DNA of 64,000 nucleotides from Tipula vernalis (taxonomy: Eukaryota > Arthropoda > Insecta > Diptera > Tipulidae), in NCBI GenBank assembly GCA_958295665.1, contig OY282560.1:41975044-42039043 (forward strand), given 5' to 3'. The notes beneath the pieces are model-generated. The model made no database searches. It saw only the letters and a list, made by a program, of their open reading frames with translations, and was not told the origin of the DNA. Of the stretch, positions 34,705 through 46,970 are shown one piece after another; within the stretch, counting starts at the first letter, position 1, and each line of letters opens with the position of its first letter. Both the position numbers and the translations under genes were made by a program.

Positions 34705-36040
34705 GTAAGGGCTAGTAAATAAGAAATCATCATTGTGTAAATTTTGCTTTGCTTGCTTACAAGTATTTAATGCCTTCCTAAAACCTACATACCACATTTA
34801 AAACTAATTTTGATTTTAAATCATGCTTTACAAACTAACTCCAGTACTAACGTTTGTTGAAAGAGACTAAAATCTTTATTAACTTTTTTTTTATTTTTTT
34901 TATTTTAGAAGGTAGATGCATGATAAGTAAAAATATTCTTCTTCAAAGATACATTCCACACGCAAAAAAAGCACCTTGAATGCATGGAAGTGGGTGGGAT
35001 GCGATTTTTTTTAGTTCAGTTTTATATTGCTCTGTATGTATTATAGAGAAATAATCAAATCAGAAATCCCTGAAGAGTATGTAGAAATTAATTTTTTTTT
35101 TGCTTAATACGATTAAATCTGCGCAATATTGATAAAAGTAATAACATTTTTTTGTAATTTAATTTAATTTAATTATTTTTTATAAAAATCTAATCCATAT
35201 GTGTATGTAGGTACATATACGTATGTGGCTTGATCGATAAACCTATTCGAAATTATGATGGAAGTGTACATAAATATTGTTTGTATTTATGCCGAGTAGG
35301 TTTGGTATTTTGTTGTGTTGAAGGTTAATACATATAATGTACATTTACGAGAATGTTGGCTTGAATGTCTTCCTACATAACCAAAATAGATTTATGTTTT
35401 AGGATTGTTTTGTGTCTTTATTATGTGTGCGCGTGGTTTAATTGTGCAATATAAATGATGAACAATTGTTTATTGATTTCCGGTAAAAAAAAAAAATAAA
35501 AATTCAATTGATTTGCTTGTTACACTAAATTTACAGGTTTATGCGTACATTAAAACAAATAATAAATTTGTTTTTTAAAATTAATTCATAAATCAAAAAT
35601 TTACGATGAGATTCACCCTACTTAAAATGGCAATCAAATTTTGATTTTCTTTTACGTATTGTAGCGGGTTTATTGTTATACGAGAACTAACAGCTCACAA
35701 AAAAAAAAAATAAATCAAACAAATACATTTTAATGAGTTTGATCGCGCAGTTAACGTCTTCTAACGATCGCTAAGCCTATAAAAGAAGAGATTTTTATTT
35801 ATTTATTTGTTCATTTAATAATTTTTTTTTGTATTTATATGAATTATGTGCTTTGTTAATAGAGTTTAACAACAATTTTAATTGGGTTTAAATTGTTACT
35901 CGTTTTTTGTATGATTTTTATTATATTATTTAATTAAAATAAACAGTTTTGAGAAAGTTGGAAATTATTAGATTGGAGGCTGCTCTACTCGTAAATAATG
36001 TATACTCAGATTTCTTAGAAATATATCGTTTGTATTTTCT
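34705..36040. other. AT-rich non-coding sequence
   Basis: Poly-A and poly-T runs, a GTATGTAGGTACATATACGTATG stretch of alternating purine-pyrimidine near 35207, and no coding signal. It may be intronic if the exons at 34650 and 38995 belong to one gene. Confidence 0.3.
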
Positions 36041-36052
36041 AAGTGTTAAAAT

Positions 36053-38750
36053 AGGAAACCTACTTTTATAAATGCGATTAGGCAAGAGGTCCTAGATTTG
36101 AGACTTTCTAGTCCGCATTTCAGCGACTTGGTAAAAAACTGGCATGTGTCTGAAGAGGCCTCATTATCGGATCACTTGCACATCAGATTCGATTTAGCGG
36201 CTGAGACAATGCAGCGGCAGGAAATCAGATTTCCATAACATTAAATCAGAAATGCCCTCGGTTGTGGGGAACATAGAGCCTCCAGAGGGTTTGGAGATCA
36301 CTTTGCTTAAGAGAACAGCTGCCCGGTTAAGCGAAGAGAGTCCACAAAGATGGTCCCTTGGTGGAACGGGACGCTGGGTAAACTGAGGAAAAAATCGAGA
36401 AGATTATTCAACAAGGCTAAACGCACCGGTGAATGGGGCGAGTATAAGATGGCCTCGACGGAATATAATCTCGAACTAAGAAGATGCAAGAGAGGTACCT
36501 GGGGAATTTCTATGAGGAAATCAATGAATTGCCCTCTGCAGCTCGCCTCCAGAAAGTCCTTTCCAGGGATCATTCAAATGGTTTAGGACTTCTCCAAACG
36601 GAAAATGGGAGGTTCACTGAAAACCGGAGGGAAACCTTAGAGGTACTGCTAGAGACCCACTTTCCGGATTCAGTAGTGGTAGGAGCCCAAGAGGACTCGC
36701 ATGATCCCTCAAGTGAGGTGGCCTATGCGCCGCACGGTAGGATCTGGAGTCTCTCTGGCTATTGGGTCTTTCAAACCTTTCAAATCCGCTGGAGGGAATG
36801 GTATCTTTCCAGCTTTACTTCAAAAAGGTATTGAGGAAATACTCGCCAGCTTGATCCAGATGTTTCGGGCAAGCTATGCTTTTAACTATATTCCGAAACT
36901 GTGGGGGCGTTTGATAATACCTCCTATGGATCTATAGAGAGGGCAGCAATGGGAAAAAGGGTTCCGCTTTCTACAATTAGGTGGATCCGTTCCATGCTGG
37001 AACATCGTGAGATTACTGTCGTCAGACTAGGTGGTGAGTCAGTAACCATCAAGGCCGTAAAGGGCTGTTCTCAAGGAGACGTACTATCTCCTCTTTTGTG
37101 GTCATTGGTTATTGACGGAATACTGGTCCTTCTGAGTAGCCATAGGTTTGATGTCCAGGTCTAAGCGGATGATGTGGCTATCATAATCAGAGGCAAGTTT
37201 GATGAGGTCATTTCTGATCGTATGCAAAATGCACTCAATATAATATGGCAGTGGTGTTACCAGGAAGGACTCAGTGTCAATCCAAACAAAACTGTCATTG
37301 TTCCTTTTACGAGGAGGAAAAAGCTTGCGCTTACAGCTTCCTCGTTAAACGGTACTACTGTTCCTTTTTTCCAGCGAGGTTAAATATCTAGGGGTTATCC
37401 TAGATCAAAAACTGAACTGGAACCAACATTTGTTGAAAGTTCAAAATAGAGCCACCAAGGCTTTCTGGGCCTGTCAAAGACTCTATGGGCGTACTGTCGT
37501 ATTGGGGACTACAACCAAAAATGATCTACTGGTCATTTCTTACAATCATTAGGCCTATGGTCACCTACGCATCGGTTTTATGGTGGTCTAAAACTGAGCA
37601 GAAGAAAACGCAAACCTTATTGAATAAGGTTAGCGTATAGCCTGAATCGGTGTTACGGGCTTAATGAAATCATGTCCAACCGCGGCGGTGGAGACACTTC
37701 TAGGACTGACACCGTTACACCTGCATATTAAAAAGGATGCTGAATTATGGCCCTGAAAATGCAGGCGGAAGGAAATATCAAACCAGGTAATATGGTTGGT
37801 CATCTGGAAATCCTTAAGGAATTTCAGACAGACCCTATCATAGGAATGCGTTCCGACTGTATGCCAGCTAAACTGGACTTCCACAAACCATTCTGTGTTA
37901 GGTTACCTGTCCCGGATGTTTGGAGGGCAGGTGAACCATTCTTTGAGCGAGGGTCCATGGTATGGTTTACGGATGGATCAAAAACGTAAGATGGGGTGGG
38001 GATAGGAATACACGGGAGTGGCACTACCCTCTCGAAGTCCTTGGGTACCAATGCTACCGTTTTTCAAGCAGAAGCACATGCAAAAGGCCTAAACGGTGCA
38101 AAGATTTAGATTGTATCAGACAGCCAATCGGCCTTAAAGGCTCTTAGGTCTTGTACCGTTGAGTCAAGGCTGGTATGGGATTGTCTGAAGGTTATTAAAC
38201 ATCTGGCAGGCTCAAATAAAGTAACATTTATGTGGGTGCCAGGTCATACTGGAATCGAAGGAAACGAGGCAGCTGATAGCCTCGCCCGTGAGGGTTCTCC
38301 CTCTCCATTTATTGGACCAGAACCCTTCTGCGGCGTCACTAAGGGACACCTTAGAGCAGCGGTAAAACGCTGGGAGGATATTCAAAAGTCCTCCTACTGG
38401 CGCAGAATTCCAGGGTCTGTTAGGGTTAAGGAGTGTCTTGAACTTAGGTACCTGAGTTGAGGCTGCTTACTGGCTTCCTCACAGGTCATGTTCCCTTAAG
38501 GTATCACTTTAAGAAGATGGGCCTAATTACGACAGATGGATGCCGCTTCTGCGATCTGGAAGCGGAATCAGCGGATCATGTTGAGCAAGAACAATGAGCC
38601 CGGATAGTATGTATCTTGTACCGGCCAGTAGTATTGTCAGATTCATTAAGAGCCTGAATATTGACTGGACGGATAATTATCGGACCTTTTAGGTCGCGGT
38701 GCGAGGTGGCTTATCGCCCACATGGCCCTTCAATCAATAATATTAATAAT
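36053..38750 (+). pseudogene. 5'-truncated non-LTR retrotransposon with RNase H (I/LOA/R1 group)
   Basis: Starts inside the endonuclease C-terminus (SSPHFSDLVKNWHVS and SLSDHLHIRFDL, near 36110-36200), so the 5' end is missing. A linker follows with MVPWWNGTLGKLRKKSRRLF. RT is broken: KLWG near 36905 joins straight to AFDNTSYGSIERA, which removes roughly 100 codons of the fingers. SQGDVLSPLLW follows. The catalytic box reads V-stop-ADD near 37164, the Tyr codon having become TAA. The RNase H domain is readable in shifting frames: WFTDGSKT, AEAHAKGLNGA, VSDSQSALKALRS and WVPGHTGIEGNEAAD. A TAA-rich tail ends at 38750. Both sides carry AAGTGTTAAAAT (36041-36052 and 38751-38762), a perfect 12-bp target duplication. 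The RNase H places it with I/LOA/R1-type elements. Confidence 0.9.
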
Positions 38751-38994
38751 AAGTGTTAAAATTTTAATTAGGCGTTTATTTGTTAATGTATGCAAAGGTT
38801 TTACTGAACTTTTCCTAAAGAGCAAAAACAAATATTAAGTATTATTTAGTAAATATTTCACGAGGCTATATTAAAGAATGAAGTTTTGTTAAACCTAAAA
38901 AAACATTTAAATTAATTTTGATGGCACAAAATTTAATTTTGAATGGGTTATGTTCAATATTTGTTTACATTTAAACATTAGATATTTTGTGCAG

Positions 38995-39102
38995 GTCTTA
39001 AACCAATGGGAACATCGACAAAATATAGATCGTGGCCCATTTAATACAAATTTTGAAGATATTCTTTCAGAGCTAAGAGAGCAAATTGAACGGCTGGGTT
39101 GA
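38995..39102 (+). CDS. Candidate terminal coding exon of a host gene
   Basis: A T-rich acceptor (GATATTTTGTGCAG) precedes a 36-codon open stretch ending in TGA. It reads QWEHRQNIDRGPFNTNFED and ends LREQIERLG. Composition is polar and helix-forming, unlike the transposon debris around it. The frame could also begin at an ATG at 38950, giving 50 codons. I recognise no family. The composite repeat 2 begins 11 bases past the stop, so if this is a gene its 3' UTR is dominated by that insertion. Confidence 0.35.
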   Translation, partial: VLNQWEHRQNIDRGPFNTNFEDILSELREQIERLG

Positions 39103-39113
39103 TTTTAAAAGGA

Positions 39114-39620
39114 AAAAATTGAGGTGTGGCCAACACACGACTTTCTTTTACGAACAGAGAATTTTGAGAAATTTTATTTTTTTCTTAATTTTTTTTTTTA
39201 ATTTTTTTTTTTTTTTTTTATTTGTTTTTCATTTTTGGAAACATTTTGTATAAAGTAGTTTTTTGTAAACCTTATACTTTTTAAGATATTTGCAAAACAA
39301 ATTTTCTGAACCAAGGGAGTGGCCACCTCCGGTTAGCCGATTTGCAGTAAAATTCACTGGGACCTCCCAATTTATCAAAAAAGCTTAAATCTGAAGTTTC
39401 AGTTCGATTGATTAAACCATCTGGGCTGTAGAGAGGACACAGGCAGACTGACAGACTAACAGACCAACAGACTGACCGACTGACAGACAGACAGACAGAC
39501 ACCATTTCGAAACCCACTTTTTCGCGCTCAGGGGACCTAAAAACAAATAAATTTCTAAAAATCACAAGGTTTAAAATTTTCATGATTACTATACTTTATT
39601 TTACTAGAGTAAAATAAAGT
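39114..39620 (-). repeat. Composite repeat 2, end module A3
   Basis: A copy of the A module, here with an exact 12-bp-arm hairpin at its inner end (ACTTTATTTTAC, loop TAGA, GTAAAATAAAGT). Its diverged TCTG tract still leaves an open 100-codon frame, which is not conserved in the other copies. Confidence 0.9.
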
Positions 39621-41930
39621 AAAAAACCCTAATCCATACGAATCGTTCGTTTAGTAAAAGTTCTGCAAAATTATTTTTTGGAAATCGCACCCAACTCCCA
39701 AGGGCCAATATCGGCCATTGCCAACAATGATGGCAAAGGTTTGGCTAGCACATAGAATAGGTCCCTTAATTACCTAGTTAGAAAACCCTAATCCATACGA
39801 ATCGTTCGTTTAGTAAAAGTTCTACGAAATTATTTTTTGGAAATCGCACTCAACAATGATGACAAAAGTTCCGCTAGCACATGGAATAGGTCCCCCTTAA
39901 TTACCTAGTTAGAAAACCCTAATCCATACGGATCGTTCGTTTAGTAAAAGTTCTGCAAAATTATTTTTTGGAAATCGCACTCAGCTCCCAATGGCCAATA
40001 TCGGCTATTGCCAACAATGATGACAAAGGTTTGGCTAGCACATATAATAGGTCCCTCAAATACCTAGTTAAAAAAACCCTAATCCATACGAATCGTTCGT
40101 TTAGTAAAAGTTCTGCAAAATTAGTTTTTGGAAATTGCACTTAACTCCCAAGGGCCAATATCAGCCATTGCCAATAATGATGACAAAGGTTTGGCTAGCA
40201 CATGGAATAGGTCCCTTAATTACCTAGTTAGAAATCCCTAATCCATACGAATCGTTCGTTTAGTAAAAGTTCTGCAAAATTAGTTTTTGGAAATTGCACT
40301 TAACTCCCAAGGGCCAATATCAGCCATTGCCAACAATGATGACAAAGGTTTGGCTAGCACATGGAATAGGTCCCTTAATTACCTAGTTAGAAATCCCTAA
40401 TCCATACGAATCGTTCGTTTAGTAAAAGTTCTGCAAAATTAGTTTTTGGAAATCGCACTCAACTCCCAATGCCAATATTGGCCATTGCCAACAATGATGG
40501 CAAAGGTTTGGCTAGCACATAGAATAGGTCCCTTAATTACCTAGTTAGAAAACCCTAATCCATACGAATCGTTCGTTTAGTAAAAGTTCTACGAAATTAT
40601 TTTTTGGAAATCGCACTCAACAATGATGACAAAAGTTCCGCTAGCACATGGAATAGGTCCCCCTTAATTACCTAGTTAGAAAACCCTAATCCATACGGAT
40701 CGTTCGTTTAGTAAAAGTTCTGCAAAATTATTTTTTGGAAATCGCACTCAGCTCCCAATGGCCAATATCGGCTATTGCCAACAATGATGACAAAGGTTTG
40801 GCTAGCACATAAAATAGGTCCCTCAAATACCTAGTTAAAAAAACCCTAATCCATACGAATCGTTCGTTTAGTAAAAGTTCTGCAAAATTAGTTTTTGGAA
40901 ATTGCACTTAACTCCCAAGGGCCAATATCAGCCATTGCCAATAATGATGACAAAGGTTTGGCTAGCACATGGAATAGGTCCCTTAATTACCTAGTTAGAA
41001 ATCCCTAATCCATACGAATCGTTCGTTTAGTAAAAGTTCTGCAAAATTAGTTTTTGGAAATTGCACTTAACTCCCAAGGGCCAATATCAGCCATTGCCAA
41101 CAATGATGACAAAGGTTTGGCTAGCACATGGAATAGGTCCCTTAATTACCTAGTTAGAAATCCCTAATCCATACGAATCGTTCGTTTAGTAAAAGTTCTG
41201 CAAAATTAGTTTTTGGAAATCGCACTCAACTCCCAATGCCAATATTGGCCATTGCCAACAATGATGACAAAGGTTTGGCTAGCACATGGAATAGGTCCCT
41301 TAATTACCTAGTTAGAAAACCCTAATCCATACGGATCGTTCGTTTAGTAAAAGTTCTGCAAAATTATTTTTTGGAAATCGCACTCAACCCCCAAGGGCCA
41401 ATATCGGACATTGCCAACAATGATGACAAAGGTTTCGCTAGCACATGGAATAGGTTGCTGAATTATCTAGTTAGAAAACCCTAATCCATACGGATCGTTC
41501 GTTTAGTAAAAGTTCTGCAAAATTATTTTTTGGAAATTGCACTTAACTCCCAATGGCCAATATCGGCTATTGCCAACAATGATGACAAAGGTTTGGCTAG
41601 CACATAGAATAGGTCCCTCAAATACCTAGTTAGAAAACCCTAATCCATACGAATCGTTCGTTTAGTAAAAGTTTTACGAAATTATTTTTTGGAAATCGCA
41701 CTTAACTCCCAAGGGCCAATATCGGCGATTGCCAACAATGATGACAAAGGTTTGGCTAGCACATGGAATAGGTTGCTCAATTACCTAGTTAGAAAACCCT
41801 AATCCATACGGATCGTTCGTTTAATAAAAGTTCTACGAAATTATTTTTTTGGAAATCGCACTCAACAATGATGATAAAGATTTTGCTAGCACATTGGATA
41901 GGTCCCTTAATTTCCCAGTTAAAATTGAGG
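39621..41930 (-). repeat. Satellite array 2 with a 767-bp higher-order repeat
   Basis: About fifteen units of the same roughly 158-bp satellite, in reverse orientation. A block of five units at 39781-40547 is repeated almost without change at 40548-41314, including its short 128-bp-type unit and shared variants such as CCCCCTTAATTACC and GGCTATTGCC. I saw one difference (TATAATAGG versus TAAAATAGG). Confidence 0.93.
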
Positions 41931-42389
41931 TGTGGCCAACACACGACTTTCTTTTACGAACAGAGAATTTTTAGAAATTTTATTTTTTTCTTAATTTTTT
42001 TTTTTAATTTTTAAATTTTTATTTTTATTTGTTTTTAAATTTTGGAAACAATTTGTATTAAGTAGTGTTTTGTAAACCTTATACTTTTTAAGATATTTGC
42101 AAAACAAATTTTCTGGACCAAGGGAGTGGCCACTTCCGGTTAGCCGATTTGGAGTAAAATTCACTGGGATCTTCCAATTTATCAAAAAAGCTTAAATCTA
42201 AAGTTTGAGTTCGATTGATTAATCCATATAGGCTGTAGAGAGGACACAGACAGACTGACAGACAGACACCATTTCGAAACCTACTTTTTCGGACTCAGGG
42301 GACCTCAAAACAAATAAATCTCTAAAAATCTCAAAGTCCAAAATTTTCATGATTACTATACTTTATTTTACTAGAGTAAAAGAAAGTAA
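41931..42389 (-). repeat. Composite repeat 2, end module A4
   Basis: The module adjoining the array. It has a short TCTG tract (two octamers) and meets A5 through the junction AGAAAGTAAAAAATGGAGG. Confidence 0.9.
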
Positions 42390-42914
42390 AAAATGGAGGT
42401 GTGGCCAACACACGACTTTCTTTTACGAACAGAGAATTTTGAGAAATTTTATTGTTTTTTATAATTTTTAAATTTTTTTTTTTAATTTTTTTTTTTAATT
42501 TTTAAATTTTTAATTTTTTTTTTTTTAATTTTTTTTTTTATTTTTATTTGTTTTTAATTTTTGGAAACATTTTATTTTAAGTAGTTTTTTGTAAACCTTA
42601 TACTTTTTAAGATATTTGCAAAATAAATTTACTGGACCAAGGGAGTGGCCACTTCCGGTTAGCCGATTTGGAGTAATTTTCACTGGGACCTCCCAATTTA
42701 TCAAAAAAGCTTAAATCTGAAGTTTCAGTTCGATTGGTTAAACCATCTGGGCTGTAGAGAGGACACAGACAGACTGACAGACTGACAGACAGACACCATT
42801 TCGAAACCCACTTTTTCGGACTCAGGGGACCTTAAAACAGATAAATCTCTAAAAATCTCAAGGTCCAAAATTTTCATGATTACTATATTTTATTTTACTA
42901 GAGTAAAAGAAAGT
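42390..42914 (-). repeat. Composite repeat 2, outer module A5
   Basis: A second, tandem A module with no satellite attached to its outer side. Its A/T-rich internal stretch is longer than in A4. The same A-A junction text occurs between A6 and A7 of composite repeat 3. Confidence 0.9.
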
Positions 42915-42921
42915 AAAAGGA

Positions 42922-44527
42922 TAAGTAATGAAAACGATCTTAGGGCGCTGAGGGGTGTACCCACCAATGGCTTATAGTAAAAAAAAAAAAAAAATCATTT
43001 AACATACAACTATACCTATATAAACTAATTTTTTTAATTCCGCGACCTCAATTTTTTAGAAAACTGAATTTAATCCGCGCGAAATTAATTCATTTTTAAG
43101 TATCTTTGAAATTCGTCGAGAAAAGAATTAATAATAATAAGTTAAATTCATTTTAATCTTTTGTTGAAGTATAACTTTTTTACTAGTTTTTCATGAAGGT
43201 GTAAAGTATGTTAAACTTTTCAATTTCAGTTCAAGACGTTAAATTCATCTCAAACTTTTGTAACCCAATAAGCGTTTTAGTACTTTTCCGAGAAGATATT
43301 CACTTCCAATCATATATGAATAGGTTCACCAAAATATTTAAATTTTTTAAAAATGGTCACATTTTTAATGGTTTTTTCAATTGTGGAAAAAAGAATATCA
43401 ATATTAAGTAGCTTAAGAACAAAATTTTCTATTTTGAGAGATCCGTTCGATTTTATTTTACAATTGAATCGTAAGACGATTTTAAGTAATTTAATGACAG
43501 TTCCTTCCACACACCCTTTATAGCTGTGACAGGCGAATCCTGGACCTCAAATCGCCTACCACCTTCATAAACCTTTCTTGCCATCCATATCCACATATTT
43601 TCAATGATGTTTAGATCAGTTGAAGGTTAATTAGCCCATGTTAAAACTTCAATGTGTTCCGCTTTAAACCAACTTTTAATTATACGAGCCGTATCGATAC
43701 TTGTGTTATCCTGAGCATTTTCTAATATAATTTTGTATGATTCTGCTTTCATTGTACTCTATAAATTCTAATTCAATGGCCCCATAATAAGAGATTGCAC
43801 CTCATATCATAACACCACCGATTTTGCTGGGTCTCTTCATCAAAACTCGTTCCCCTTTTCTTATATCGTGAAATACGTCCGGGCCATCAAAATTAAACTT
43901 TTTTTCACCAGTAAAAACTACTTTTCTCTACTTTTCAGACAAAGTCATTACTTCTTTTGTAAATAGCAAAAGACTCCCTCGATGCTTTGCCATTTAACAG
44001 TGGTTTTTTCATAATTTTCCGCCGATATAGGTAAGGGCATTGTTTGATGACTTTTCGAACCATCGAAATGCTGGCAGAATAACTTACATTACTTGCGATT
44101 TTTACAGCTGATAAAGCGGAATTGGAGGCTTCTTTAAGGATCTACCTATTTTCCCGTCCTATGCAGCTTCGACCTATTAGAGTTCCAATTCTTCGGCCGG
44201 AATATTCTTATTATTGCAAAACATCAATTTTAGATTTTTCCACCAAGCTCAAAACTTTCCTCTTTATTCATTTTAGCGTCACAATGCTGTCATTAATTTG
44301 AAGTATTTTCTTAAATTTTTGAAATAATAAAACAAAATGGAAAAATATTAATGACTTACCTCTTTACGAAGTCAAAATAAAACTGAACCTATTGTAATCA
44401 CGCATAACGGGTCTTTCAAAACACAAAATGTTGTTCTTAAACTACATTTATCGGCGGAGTTAAATTCATTTGGAAATGAATTAATTTCGCCGATAAAATT
44501 TGAATTTATTCCGCGTCAATTGAATTC
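42922..44527 (-). pseudogene. Tc1-type DNA transposon remnant
   Basis: Minus-strand debris from about 44290 to 43500. An N-terminal helix-turn-helix-like segment (KIASNVSYSASISMVRKVIK) comes first, followed by the first catalytic region (LDGPDVF-like, GERVLMKRPSKIGGVM, GAISYYGAIEL). The C-terminal block follows with PSTDLNIIENMWIWMARK, in which the D-L-N-x-I-E-N-x-W motif is diagnostic of Tc1 transposases. Many stops and frame changes make it dead. Candidate end sequences containing GCGCGAAATTAATTCATTT (near 43076) and AATGAATTAATTTCGCCG (near 44475) form an inverted pair. It lies exactly between the two inverted composite repeats. Confidence 0.75.
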
Positions 44528-45070
44528 TTTTACTTTCTTTTACTCTAGTAAAATAAAGTATAGTAATCATGAAAATTTTGGACCTTGAGATTTTTAGAGA
44601 TTTATTTGTTTTGAGGTCCCCTGAGTCCGAAAAAGTGGGTTTCGAAATGGTGTCTGTCTGTCTGTCTGTCTGTCTGTCAGTCTGTCAGTCTGTCAGTCTG
44701 TCAGTCTGTCTGTGTCCTCTCTACAGCCCAAATGGTTTAACCAATCGAACTGAAACTTCAGATTTAAGCTTTTTTGATAAATTGGGAGGTCCCAGTGAAT
44801 TTTACTCCAAATCGGCTAACCGGAAGTGGCCACTCCCTTGGTTCAGAAAATTTATTTTGCAAATATCTTAAAAAGTATAAGGGTTACAAAAAATTACTTA
44901 ATACAAAATGTTTCCAAAAATTATAAACAAATAAAAAAAAAAAATAAAAAAAAAAAATAAAAAATTCAAAAAAAAATTAAAAAATTAAAAAATTAAAAAA
45001 AAAAAAAATTAAATTTCTCAAAATTCTCTGTTCGTAAAAGAAAGTCGTGTTTTGGCCACACCTCCATTTT
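44528..45070 (+). repeat. Composite repeat 3, outer module A6
   Basis: An A module in the plus orientation with about seven TCTG/TCAG octamers. A 100-codon frame runs through it (44569-44871) because the tract length keeps the frame open. It joins A7 through CACACCTCCATTTTTTACTT. Confidence 0.9.
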
Positions 45071-45582
45071 TTACTTTCTTTTACTCTAGTAAAATAAAGT
45101 ATAGTATTCATGAATATTTTGGACCTTGAGATTTTTAGAGATTTATTTGTTTTGAGGTCCCCTGAGTCCGAAAAAGTGGGTTTCGAAATGGTGTCTGTCT
45201 GTCAGTCTGTCAGTCTGTCAGTCTGTCTGTGTCCTCTCTACAGCACATATGGTTCAATCAATCGAACTGAAACTTCAGATTTAAGCTTTTTTGATAAATT
45301 GGGAGGTCCCAGTGAATTTACTCCAAATCGGCTAACCGGAAGTGTCCACACCCTTGGTCCAGCAAATTTGTTTTGCAAATATCTTAACAAGTATAAGGTT
45401 TACAAAAAACAACCGAATACAAAATGTTTCCAAAAATTAAAAACAAATAAAAATAAAAAATAAAAAATTAAAAAAAAAAATTTAAAAATTTAAAAATTAA
45501 AAAAAAAATTAAGAAAAAAATAAAATTTCTCAAAATTCTCTGTTCGTAAAAGAAAGTCAATTGTGTTGGCCACACCTCAATT
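45071..45582 (+). repeat. Composite repeat 3, end module A7
   Basis: The module adjoining the array, with a short TCTG tract. Its end carries an AAT insertion (AGTCAATTGTGTTGG) not seen in the other copies. Confidence 0.9.
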
Positions 45583-46970
45583 TTAACTAGGTAATTAAGG
45601 GACCTATTCCATGTGCTAGCGATATCTTTATCATCATTGTTGAGTGCGGTTTCCAAAAAAATAATTTCGTAGAACTTTTATTAAACGAACGATCCGTATG
45701 GATTAGGGTTTTCTAACTAGGTAATTGAGATAACTATTCTATGTGCTAGCCAAACCTTTGTCATCATTGTTGGCAATGGCCGATATTGGCCCATGGGGGT
45801 TGAGTGCGATTTCCAAAAAATAATTTTGCAGAACTTTTACTAAACGAACGATTCGCATGGATTAGGGTTTTCTAACTAGGTAATTGAAGGACCTATTCCA
45901 TGTGCTAGCAAAACCTTTATCATCATTGTTGGCAATGGCCGATATTGACCCTTGGGTGTTGTGTGCGATTTCCAAAAAAATAATTTCGTAGAACTTTTAC
46001 TAAACGAACGATCCGTATGGATTAGGGTTCTCTAACTAGGTAATTAAGGGACCTATTCCATGTGATAGCGAAACCTGTGTCATCATTGTTGGCAATGGCC
46101 GATATTGGCCCTTGGGAGTTGAGTGCGATTTCCAAAAAATAATTTTGCAGAACTTTTACTAAACGAACGATTCATATGGATTATGGTTTTCTAACTAGGT
46201 AATTGAGGGACCTATTCCATGTGCTAGCAAAACCTTTATCATCATTGTTGGCAATGGCCGATATTGGCCCTTGGGTGTTGAGTGCGATTTCCAAAAAATA
46301 ATTTTGCAGAACTTTTACTAAACGAACGATCCGTATGGATTAGGGTTTTCTAACTAGGTAATTGAGAAACCTATTCCATGTGCTAGCGAAGCCTTTGTCA
46401 TCATTATATTGACCCTTAAGAGTTGAGTGCGATTTCCAAAAAATAATTTTGCAGAACTTTTACTAAACGAACGATTCGCATGGATTAGGGTTTTTTAAAG
46501 GTATTTGAGGGACCTATTCCATTTGCTAGCGAAACCTTTGTCATCATAGTTGGCAATGGCCGATATTGGCCATTGGGATTTGAGTGCGGTTTCCAAAAAA
46601 TAATTTTGCAGAACTTTTACTAAACGAACGATTCGTATGGATTAGGGTTTTCTAACTAGGTAATTGAGCAACCTGTTCTATGTGCTAGCCAAACCTTTGT
46701 CATCATTGTTGGCAATGGCCGATATTGGCCCTTGGGGGTTGCGTGCGATTTCCAAAAAATAATTTCGTAGAACTTTTACTAAACGAAGGATCCATATGGA
46801 TTAGGGTTTTCTAACTAGGTAATTAAGGAACCTATTCTATGTGCTAGCGAAACCTTTGTCATCATTGTTGGCAATGGCCGATATTGGCCCTTGGGATTTG
46901 TGTGCGATTTCCAAAAAATAATTTTGCAGAACTTTTACTAAACGAACGATTCGTATGGGTTAGGGTTTTT
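45583..46970 (+). repeat. Satellite array 3, about nine units
   Basis: The same roughly 158-bp satellite in plus orientation, with the same junctions to the flanking modules as array 1: CACACCTCAATTTTAACTAGG at the start (TAACTAGG beginning the unit) and TTAGGGTTTTTTATTTTC at the end. One unit has lost the GGCAATGGCC segment. Confidence 0.92.

Larger units (their letters stand above)
39114..42914 (-). mobile_element. Composite repeat 2: A-A-satellite-A in reverse orientation
   Basis: Read on the minus strand the order is A5, A4, satellite array, A3. The heptamer AAAAGGA stands on both sides (39107-39113 and 42915-42921), a possible target duplication that would define a 3801-bp unit with ends ACTTTCTTTTAC and CCTCAATTTTT. 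No protein is encoded. Confidence 0.75.

Noticed and set aside
39281..39583. A 100-codon frame in A modules (also 44569-44871 and, broken, in others)
   Set aside because: It runs through the TCTG microsatellite, is open in only two or three of eight copies, and its state depends on tract length. The copies differ by replacement changes, so it is a repeat by-product and not a gene.
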